Shown: in pieces, positions 1 through 4,589 of the stretch
Layout: the number at the start of each line of letters is the position of its first letter
Position numbering within the stretch: position 1 is the first letter of the stretch
Assembly: GCA_031289875.1 (NCBI GenBank)
Contig: JAITOO010000030.1
Coordinates: 1-7,198 of the forward strand
DNA length: 7,198 nt
Reading direction: 5' to 3'
Source of the DNA: Flavobacteriaceae bacterium
GTDB taxonomy: Bacteria > Bacteroidota > Bacteroidia > Flavobacteriales > Weeksellaceae
Position numbers and translations under genes: made by a program
The notes under the pieces: generated by a model
Told to the model about the DNA's origin: nothing
Database searches by the model: none
What the model saw: only the letters and a program-made list of their open reading frames with translations

Positions 1-921
1 CATCGGAATAAATTCATAAAAAATGCCGTAATCCAGCATCAGGAGCATATCTTTGGAGTCGTTGGTGTCCTGCATTGCAAAATATCCTTCGGAAGCGTTG
101 TAAATTTCGTAATATTTAATCGGACGGGAGAAAATCATGTGATACTGCTCTGCATAAGGCGTAAAACTGATTCGGCCGTGAAAAAAACATTCAACATTCT
201 GCCAGACTTCGTCAATATATTGTTTTCCGGTAGTTTCCAGCACTTTTTGGAGCAAAACCATCATCCATGACGGAGCCCCCGTGAAACTGCTAACATCTTG
301 TTGTATTACCTGTTCTACAATCGCAGGAAGCTTGATTTCCCAATCTTTGAGCAAAGAAACTTCACGGTTTGGAGTGCTTTTCCATTCCGCCCACAACGGA
401 AGATTGTCTATCAAAACAGCAGATAAATCCCCGTATTTGGAATTGAAATCCCCATAGTCTTCACGCGTACCGCCCAGCCGCAAGTTCTTGCATTCAAATA
501 TTTTAGTTTCAGGATTATTGACCGCATAAATCGAAAACAAATCTTTGCCCGCCTTATAATGGCATTCTTCGAGGCTGTCTTTGGTTACAGGAATAAACTT
601 GCTTTTGGCATTGGTCGTCCCCGAAGATTTGGCAAACCATTCGATATTTCCGCGCCAAATCACATCTTTTTCACCCTTGCGAGTGCGGGAAATGTACGGC
701 TCAAAGTCTTCATAATGAACAACCGGCACTTGATTTTTGAAATCCCGATAAGAAATAATATTTTCAAAACCGTATTTTTTGCCGTATTCTGTATCTTTTG
801 CCTTGTAAAGCAGTGTAGAAAGCACTTCGTTTTGAACGTCTATAGGATTTTTGATAAAAATATCCATCTGTTCCATGCGTTTTTTTGCATACCATTGAAC
901 AAAAGTATTGACAAGTCCCAT
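1..921 (-). CDS. GH3 family (auxin-responsive promoter family) acyl-adenylating protein, 3' end outside window
   Basis: This is the N-terminal 307 residues of an open frame that runs off the left edge without a stop. It belongs to the GH3 family, adenylate-forming enzymes whose plant members join amino acids to acyl acids such as auxin and jasmonate; the substrate of bacterial members is not established. Visible hallmarks are the ATP-binding motif SSGTTNAKSKFIPVT at about 99-113, the YNASEG motif at about 274-279 and LDYG at 296-299, in the family's order. Bacteroidota homologues are about 500 residues as I recall, so roughly 200 residues should lie outside. There is no signal peptide, so it is probably cytoplasmic. 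The start is the ATG at 919-921, which gives the typical opening MGLVNTFVQWYAKKR and is preceded by a run of A residues rather than a Shine-Dalgarno site. It is transcribed away from the VanW/DUF2797 operon. Family assignment is firm; biological role is unknown. Confidence 0.9.
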   Translation of the reverse strand, partial: MGLVNTFVQWYAKKRMEQMDIFIKNPIDVQNEVLSTLLYKAKDTEYGKKYGFENIISYRDFKNQVPVVHYEDFEPYISRTRKGEKDVIWRGNIEWFAKSSGTTNAKSKFIPVTKDSLEECHYKAGKDLFSIYAVNNPETKIFECKNLRLGGTREDYGDFNSKYGDLSAVLIDNLPLWAEWKSTPNREVSLLKDWEIKLPAIVEQVIQQDVSSFTGAPSWMMVLLQKVLETTGKQYIDEVWQNVECFFHGRISFTPYAEQYHMIFSRPIKYYEIYNASEGYFAMQDTNDSKDMLLMLDYGIFYEFIPM

Positions 922-937
922 TTTTTTTTTACTTTTA
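908..937 (+). promoter_or_regulatory. Weak candidate promoter of the VanW/DUF2797 operon
   Basis: TTG at 908-910 and TACTTTTA at 930-937 are separated by 19 nt, a 7-of-8 match to TAnnTTTG at the right spacing. The transcript would start near 944 and give a leader of about 37 nt before the ATG at 981. The -33 part lies within the divergent GH3 coding sequence and the -7 part overlaps a poly-T tract, so chance is a real alternative. Confidence 0.25.
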
Positions 938-942
938 AAGGT

Positions 943-973
943 TAAAGTTACGCATATTTTAATTCTTATACAA
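943..973 (-). promoter_or_regulatory. Candidate promoter of the GH3 gene
   Basis: Read on the minus strand, a TTG (plus positions 971-973) is followed after 20 nt by TAACTTTA (943-950). This matches the Bacteroidota pattern TTG-N17-23-TAnnTTTG at all but the last base. The predicted start would leave a leader of about 15-20 nt before the GH3 ATG at 921. The match rests on pattern alone in an AT-rich region. Confidence 0.4.
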
Positions 974-980
974 ATACAAA

Positions 981-1541
981 ATGACTTTTTTGAACTTTCA
1001 TTTTTCAGCCCCGCAAAAGGAAAAGACATTTCCCTTCAAAATCGTTATGGAGCAGCCTTTCATGGATTTTCCGCTTGATGAGCTAAAGAGGATTGCCTGC
1101 AAAATTAATTCAACCTTTTTGAAGCCGAACCGGACTTTTTCTTTTTGGAAAATCGTAGGAAAACATAGCGGAAATGAAGAAATTTTGAGTCAAACAGCAG
1201 GAATTATTTATCATCTCGCCCTCGTCGGCGGATTGCGAATTTTGGAAAGACATTGTCATGAAATAGATTTTTTTACCGACGAAAACCGACCGTTTCCGCT
1301 CGGAACGGACGCTTGGGTGCATCATAAAAACAAGGATTTGAAAATAAAAAACACACACAATTTTTTCGTTAAATTTCAAATTGAAATTCTTGATGGGAAA
1401 ATGACGGGAGAATTATTAAGCATAGAAAAAATCACACCTAATAAATTGGAATTTAAGAGGGTAGATTATCTCAACCGAAAAGAAATTTATACAAGAATCA
1501 ACCGAAGAACCGTAGCTGTTTCCAGTTACAAAAATTTATAA
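981..1541 (+). CDS. Short VanW family protein with an altered core motif
   Basis: The 186-residue product matches the VanW family, named after an accessory gene of vancomycin resistance clusters; the molecular function is unknown and the name does not imply resistance here. Family landmarks in order are FSFW at 53-56, IIYHLAL at 75-81, ILERHCHEIDF at 87-97, PLGTDAWV at 106-113 and DLKIKN at 119-124, followed by a C-terminal strand-rich segment. Between FSFWKIVGK and IIYHLAL the family normally carries about 25 more residues ending in a GGGLCQ motif. Here the link is only about 13 residues and reads ILSQ where GLCQ is expected, so the conserved glycines and cysteine are missing. No signal peptide is seen. 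The start at 981 is the first in-frame ATG; Met23 (codon at 1047) is a possible alternative because residues 1-22 look unconserved. The stop is 4 nt before the next gene, so the two are almost certainly co-transcribed. Confidence 0.8.
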   Translation: MTFLNFHFSAPQKEKTFPFKIVMEQPFMDFPLDELKRIACKINSTFLKPNRTFSFWKIVGKHSGNEEILSQTAGIIYHLALVGGLRILERHCHEIDFFTDENRPFPLGTDAWVHHKNKDLKIKNTHNFFVKFQIEILDGKMTGELLSIEKITPNKLEFKRVDYLNRKEIYTRINRRTVAVSSYKNL

Positions 1542-1545
1542 ACAC

Positions 1546-2337
1546 ATGAAAATTACAGGATTAATAACCAAAATGATGGCAGAATATGCCGACCCGATTC
1601 AATATTTTTTAAATCTTGACAACGAAGTTATAATGATGAATCAACTGCTCGGAAAGCGGGTTAAAATTCGATTCAATCATTATCACTGCATGAACTGCGG
1701 TCAAGACAAGGAAATTTTTGCGATGGGGTTTTGCAAAAACTGCTATTTCCTCTCGCCTCACGCGGGCGAATGGGTGGTTCGCCCCGAACTTTCCAAAGCG
1801 CATCTGGGCATTGCCGACCGCAATTTAGTATTCGAGCAAGAGGCTCAGTTACAGCCTCATATTGTGTATCTTGCCAACTCGGGCGGAGCGAAAGTCGGGG
1901 TAACGCGCAAATCGCAGATCCCTGTGCGATGGATTGACCAGGGCGCAGAATATGCCGTAAAATTGGCGCAAACCGACAACCGCTACGAAGCGGGACGAAT
2001 TGAAGTTGCACTGAAACAGCATATTTCAGACAAGACCAATTACCGCAAAATGCTGAGCCAAGACGTTCCCTACATTGATTTAAATGAAAAAAAACAGCAA
2101 CTTTTAAATTTTGTTCCCACTGATTTACAGCATTTTATTTTGAGCGATGATGAAATCACAAAACTTCGCTATCCTGTTATGAACTATCCGTTGGGCATTC
2201 AATCCGTTAATCTGAAAAAAGACCCCGAAATTGAAGGCATTCTTATCGGCATAAAAGGACAATATCTTCTGTTTGACAACAATTTAACCATCAATCTCCG
2301 AAGCCACGAAGGATTTGTAGCAGACTGGGATGTTTAG
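1546..2337 (+). CDS. DUF2797 domain-containing protein with a CxxC/CxxC zinc-binding-like motif
   Basis: The 263-residue product has the features of the uncharacterised DUF2797 family. An N-terminal segment carries two CxxC pairs (Cys48/51 and Cys63/66), which looks like a small zinc ribbon or knuckle. The conserved centre follows: IVYLANSGGAKVGVTR at about 106-121, then PVRWIDQGA at 126-134 and GRIEVALKQHISDKTNYRKML at 150-170. The C-terminus has the family-like GIKGQYLLFD at 235-244. The spacing of Tyr108, Lys-Val-Gly 116-118, Arg128 and Glu153 resembles the core of GIY-YIG nuclease folds; this is my inference, not an established assignment. No signal peptide or membrane segment is seen, so it is probably cytoplasmic. 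The start ATG is 4 nt after the VanW-like stop. Length is normal for the family as I recall it. Function is unknown. Confidence 0.88.
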   Translation: MKITGLITKMMAEYADPIQYFLNLDNEVIMMNQLLGKRVKIRFNHYHCMNCGQDKEIFAMGFCKNCYFLSPHAGEWVVRPELSKAHLGIADRNLVFEQEAQLQPHIVYLANSGGAKVGVTRKSQIPVRWIDQGAEYAVKLAQTDNRYEAGRIEVALKQHISDKTNYRKMLSQDVPYIDLNEKKQQLLNFVPTDLQHFILSDDEITKLRYPVMNYPLGIQSVNLKKDPEIEGILIGIKGQYLLFDNNLTINLRSHEGFVADWDV

Positions 2338-2352
2338 GTTTTCCATTTTTTC

Positions 2353-2390
2353 TCTCTGCAAAAAACGCCCTTTTTCAGAGAACGGTTTTT
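2353..2390 (+). terminator. Hairpin terminator of the VanW/DUF2797 operon
   Basis: TCTCTG (2353-2358) pairs with CAGAGA (2376-2381). After a one-base bulge at C2359, AAAAA (2360-2364) pairs with TTTTT (2371-2375), closing a 6-nt loop ACGCCC. A T5 run follows at 2386-2390. The hairpin starts 16 nt after the DUF2797 stop, and its T-run orientation fits plus-strand termination only. Confidence 0.6.
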
Positions 2391-2415
2391 ATACAATACA
2401 ATTATTCAGCACGTT

Positions 2416-2467
2416 GGGAGTTTATAAATATTGCGCTATATGAAATAACAGTACACTGTAAACTCCC
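2416..2467. repeat. Nested inverted-repeat cluster in a convergent intergenic region
   Basis: GGGAGTTTATA (2416-2426) is complementary to TGTAAACTCCC (2457-2467), with one G-T pair, enclosing 30 nt. Inside lie ATAT-T-GCGC-T-ATAT (2428-2441), a near-perfect palindrome, and ACAGT-AC-ACTGT (2448-2459), whose right arm overlaps the outer arm. It lies 14 nt beyond the stop of the minus-strand YgiD-like gene, so it could end that transcript, although no clear T-run follows on the minus strand. Confidence 0.5.
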
Positions 2468-2480
2468 TTTCCTTTGAATT

Positions 2481-3257
2481 TCAATTTATTACAAAAGATA
2501 GCATTGACATAGAGCCAAAAATCACTTTGTCGTTAAAAAAATGAAGCTGTTCATTTTCTTCTTTCTGCGCCAGAGCATAAATAGCCGGCAAAAAGTGTTC
2601 AGCAGAGGGAATTGCGTGTAAAATTTCCTGTCCCGCCTTGTGATAATTGAACAAAAATTCGTAGTCCTGAATAAGGATTTTATTCTTGATTTTTTTGTTG
2701 GCTTCCTTTGCCCAATCGCAAGATTTTTGAGGAAAATTCCAGTCGAGGGCGGACAAGTTATGCACCAAATTTCCGCTTCCGATAATCAGTACGCCTTTTT
2801 CCCGCAGGGGAGACAACTCCTTTGCCAGATTGAAATGATATTCCACATTTTGAGTAAAATCCAGACTTAATTGCAACACGGGCACATCTATCTGCGAATA
2901 GAGATGTTTGAGAACCGTCCAGCAGCCGTGGTCTAAGCCCCAAACATAATCCAACTGAATATCAGTAGAATGTACTGTTTTTTGAATTTCTTTCGCCCAT
3001 TTTGGAGACCCGCAGGCAGGATATTGAACGGCAGACAATTCGTCGGGAAAACCGTGAAAATCGTGAATAGTGCGAGGTTTCTGCATGGCGGTAACGAAAG
3101 TTCCTTCGCTTTCCCAATGGGCTGAAATACATAAAATAGCTTCAGGTTTTGGAAAATTTTTCACTGTTTTTTTCCAATTTTGGACAAATTCGTTATCTTC
3201 AAGGGCATTCATCGGACTGCCATGTCCTATGAACAAAACGGGCATTTTGGCGTTCAT
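2481..3257 (-). CDS. ygiD: YgiD-type class III extradiol dioxygenase (4,5-DOPA dioxygenase family)
   Basis: The 258-residue product belongs to the LigB/DODA superfamily, close to E. coli YgiD, which opens the catechol ring of L-DOPA between carbons 4 and 5. Visible landmarks are the GHGSPMNAL motif at 11-19, SAHWES at 45-50, the block GLDHGCW at 107-113, GSGNLVHNL at 160-168 and SAEHFLP at 218-224. His12, His47, His166 and His221 fall where the metal ligands of YgiD are expected, and His110 lies in a further conserved block. Length is normal and no residue seems lost. There is no signal peptide. The start at 3257 gives MNAKMPVLFIGHGSP; Met5 is a possible alternative start. It lies 69 nt downstream of the YceI gene on the same strand, with an AT-rich hairpin between them, so its transcript may be partly shared. 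I see no clear promoter of its own. The true substrate in this organism is unknown. Confidence 0.92.
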   Translation of the reverse strand: MNAKMPVLFIGHGSPMNALEDNEFVQNWKKTVKNFPKPEAILCISAHWESEGTFVTAMQKPRTIHDFHGFPDELSAVQYPACGSPKWAKEIQKTVHSTDIQLDYVWGLDHGCWTVLKHLYSQIDVPVLQLSLDFTQNVEYHFNLAKELSPLREKGVLIIGSGNLVHNLSALDWNFPQKSCDWAKEANKKIKNKILIQDYEFLFNYHKAGQEILHAIPSAEHFLPAIYALAQKEENEQLHFFNDKVIFGSMSMLSFVIN

Positions 3258-3302
3258 AAAATAGGGATAAAAATTTTATTGTTTGTGTAATGTTCTTTGA
3301 CG

Positions 3303-3328
3303 AAATTTTTTAGCATTGCAAAAAATTT
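3303..3328 (-). terminator. AT-rich hairpin overlapping the YceI stop codon, possible terminator
   Basis: AAATTTTTT (3303-3311) and AAAAAATTT (3320-3328) form a perfect 9-bp stem around an 8-nt loop, which can also close a GC/GC pair. The stem includes two bases of the YceI stop codon (complement of 3327-3329). It is nearly all A-T and no separate T-run follows, so it may be a weak terminator or let some transcripts read into the YgiD-like gene. Confidence 0.35.
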
Positions 3329-3890
3329 ACTGTGCTATAAATTCAAGATTGGAGATAAGTTGTACTTCGTCGCTGATTATAGATTCAGGGAAATCTTTGC
3401 CAATTCCGAAATCAGACCTTTTGATTGTTCCCGTAATGGTAAATCCGTACACAGTTTTTTTCGACATCGGATTGACAACGCTTCCATTGTATTTTACGTT
3501 CAGCGTTACAGGTTTGGCAACACCGTGCAGGGTCAAGTTTCCCGTCAGTTTATAGCTTCCTTTCCGTCCTTTGGAGATGGAGGTCGTCGTGAAGTCCAGC
3601 GTTGGATATTTTTCAGCGTCGAAAAAATCCGCAGATTTCAGGTGATTGTCTCTCATCTCAATACCTGTATTGAGGGAAGTTACATCGGAGGAGACAGTGA
3701 ATTTTGCATCGGAAAAATCGGGTTTGGTGAAGTCCAGATTCACATTGAACTTGCCGAAATTTCCGTCCACGTGGGAAATCGTCATGTGAGTAACCATGAA
3801 AGCGAGCCTTGCATGAGCAGGGTCTAACGTAACTTTTTGTGCTGATAATGAAAGTGTTGCAAATGCAACAAACAAAAAAAACTTTTTCAT
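3327..3890 (-). CDS. Secreted YceI family protein (lipid/isoprenoid-binding lipocalin-like fold)
   Basis: The 187-residue product starts with a signal peptide (MKKFFLFVAFATLSLSA, likely cut after Ala17), so it acts in the periplasm or at the envelope. The rest is a complete YceI domain, a beta-barrel that in studied members binds long isoprenoid or other amphiphilic lipids. Typical landmarks are LDPAHARLAFMVTH at 22-35, SLNTGIEMRDNHLKSADFFD at 72-91, KYPTLDF at 94-100, LTGNLTLHGVAKPVTL at 115-130 and RSDFGIGKDFP at 158-168. The tryptophan that often opens the domain is replaced. The start is the only one that gives the signal peptide. Regulation is visible: a TAnnTTTG element at 3914-3921 and an Fnr-type palindrome at 3942-3959 lie upstream. 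The stop overlaps an AT-rich hairpin. The exact ligand is unknown. Confidence 0.93.
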   Translation of the reverse strand: MKKFFLFVAFATLSLSAQKVTLDPAHARLAFMVTHMTISHVDGNFGKFNVNLDFTKPDFSDAKFTVSSDVTSLNTGIEMRDNHLKSADFFDAEKYPTLDFTTTSISKGRKGSYKLTGNLTLHGVAKPVTLNVKYNGSVVNPMSKKTVYGFTITGTIKRSDFGIGKDFPESIISDEVQLISNLEFIAQ

Positions 3891-3913
3891 ACTGTTGGAT
3901 TTTTAATTTTCCA

Positions 3914-3921
3914 CAAAAATA
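3914..3921 (-). promoter_or_regulatory. -7 element of the YceI gene promoter
   Basis: On the minus strand the sequence is TATTTTTG, a perfect match to the Bacteroidota -7 consensus TAnnTTTG. It predicts a start near 3908-3911 and a leader of about 20 nt. No TTG is present at the usual -33 spacing, which fits a promoter that depends on an activator. Confidence 0.55.
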
Positions 3922-3941
3922 GAGCAACCATCTGCCGGACT

Positions 3942-3959
3942 ACTTGACCTATGTCAAGT
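3942..3959. promoter_or_regulatory. Crp/Fnr-type palindrome upstream of the YceI promoter
   Basis: ACTTGAC-CTAT-GTCAAGT is a perfect 7-bp inverted repeat with a 4-nt spacer. Its core TTGAC-N4-GTCAA matches the FNR/FixK box form TTGAY-N4-RTCAA. The centre (3950.5) lies about 40 bp upstream of the start predicted from the -7 element at 3914-3921, the usual spot for a class II Crp/Fnr activator site. The T-run after it on the plus strand could make it look like a plus-strand terminator, but no plus-strand gene precedes it. Confidence 0.55.
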
Positions 3960-3967
3960 TTTTTTGA

Positions 3968-4026
3968 GAAAAGTTGTTTTTGGAAAAAGTTGTCTTCGGA
4001 TTTTTTTGATTTTTCGGAAAAAGTTT
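3968..4026. repeat. Three short direct repeats of the form GRAAAAGTT
   Basis: GAAAAGTTG (3968-3976), GGAAAAAGTTG (3982-3992) and GGAAAAAGTTT (4016-4026) recur in the spacer between folA and the YceI gene. The unit is short and purine-rich in an AT-rich spacer, so chance or slippage is possible. The last copy lies in a 6-bp hairpin (4015-4029) just after the folA stop. Confidence 0.25.
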
Positions 4027-4030
4027 CCGT

Positions 4031-4540
4031 TCAGTGCCGTTTTTCATACGTCAAAAAAGTGAAATCATACAGATGTTTTTCGTTTTTTTGGTGAAATTCT
4101 TCAAAAGTTTTCTGCCAAATTTTCGGGTTTAATTCAGGAAAGAACGTGTCTGCTTCTTTTATTTTTGTATAAACCAACGTCATTTCTATTGTATCTGCAA
4201 GATTTACCATCTGGTCATAAATTTTTCCACCTCCGATAACAAACAGATTTTTGCTGTATTTTTCCGCTTCTTCGACCGCTTCTTCCAGCGAATGGACGAG
4301 CTGAACTCCATCGGGAACGGAATACTTGGAATTTTGGGAAACAACGATATTCAGGCGGTTGGGGAGAGGTCTGCCTATCGATTCAAAAGTTTTCCGCCCC
4401 ATAATTACCGCATGGTTTTGCGTGAGTTTTTTAAAACGCTTCAAATCGTCGGGAAGATGCCATAACAGGCGGTTGTCTTTCCCGATAGCGTTATTTTCAT
4501 CTACAGCAACAATAATGGTCTTGCTCATTCTTATTCTCAT
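4031..4540 (-). CDS. folA: Dihydrofolate reductase
   Basis: The product (169 residues from the first ATG) is a dihydrofolate reductase, which reduces dihydrofolate to tetrahydrofolate with NADPH in the cytoplasm for thymidylate, purine and methionine synthesis. All expected elements are present: IIVAVDENNAIG at 9-20, LLWHLPDDLKRFK at 25-37 with Asp32 as the likely catalytic acid, the VIMGRKTFESIGRPLPNR block at 45-62, IVVSQN at 65-70, the NADPH-binding FVIGGGKIYDQM at 100-111 and DTFFPE at 131-136. Length is normal for a chromosomal enzyme, and nothing suggests an acquired resistance variant. The true start is probably Met5 (codon at 4526-4528, giving MSKTIIVAVDENNAIG), because family members begin just before that strand; MRIR would then be leader. 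The gene follows the M1 peptidase gene on the same strand with a strong hairpin between them, so it needs its own promoter or read-through. Confidence 0.97.
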   Translation of the reverse strand: MRIRMSKTIIVAVDENNAIGKDNRLLWHLPDDLKRFKKLTQNHAVIMGRKTFESIGRPLPNRLNIVVSQNSKYSVPDGVQLVHSLEEAVEEAEKYSKNLFVIGGGKIYDQMVNLADTIEMTLVYTKIKEADTFFPELNPKIWQKTFEEFHQKNEKHLYDFTFLTYEKRH

Positions 4541-4552
4541 TCAAGTTAAGAT

Positions 4553-4587
4553 AAAACCCTTTATTATCCAGAATAAAGGGTTTTTTT
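4553..4587 (-). terminator. Strong hairpin between the M1 aminopeptidase and folA genes
   Basis: AAAACCCTTTATT (4553-4565) is perfectly complementary to AATAAAGGGTTTT (4572-4584), a 13-bp stem with a 6-nt loop. On the minus strand the stem ends in TTTT followed by ATCTT. On the plus strand a run of seven T ends at 4587. It lies directly after the M1 peptidase stop and is most simply that gene's terminator. It ends only about 12 nt before the first possible folA start (24 nt before the likelier one). Confidence 0.75.
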
Positions 4588-4589
4588 CA

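Noticed and set aside
559..945. 128-residue open frame on the plus strand
   Set aside because: It lies antisense to the GH3 gene, whose conserved motifs prove the minus strand is coding; its translation resembles no family I know.
981..1541. Vancomycin resistance determinant
   Set aside because: VanW family membership alone does not give resistance; no VanR/S/H/A/X-like genes are nearby.
1673..2011. 112-residue minus-strand open frame inside the DUF2797 gene
   Set aside because: It is antisense to well-conserved DUF2797 blocks, has no neighbours on its strand and shows no recognisable motif.
3297..3827. 176-residue open frame on the plus strand
   Set aside because: It is antisense to the YceI gene, which has a signal peptide and full family motifs; long antisense frames are common here by composition.
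3942..3965. Palindrome plus T-run read as a plus-strand terminator
   Set aside because: No plus-strand gene precedes it; its position upstream of the minus-strand YceI promoter makes an operator more likely.
4015..4029. Hairpin CGGAAA-N3-TTTCCG just after the folA stop as a terminator
   Set aside because: On the minus strand it is followed by A-runs, not T-runs, and the stem is only 6 bp; it is not a convincing intrinsic terminator.
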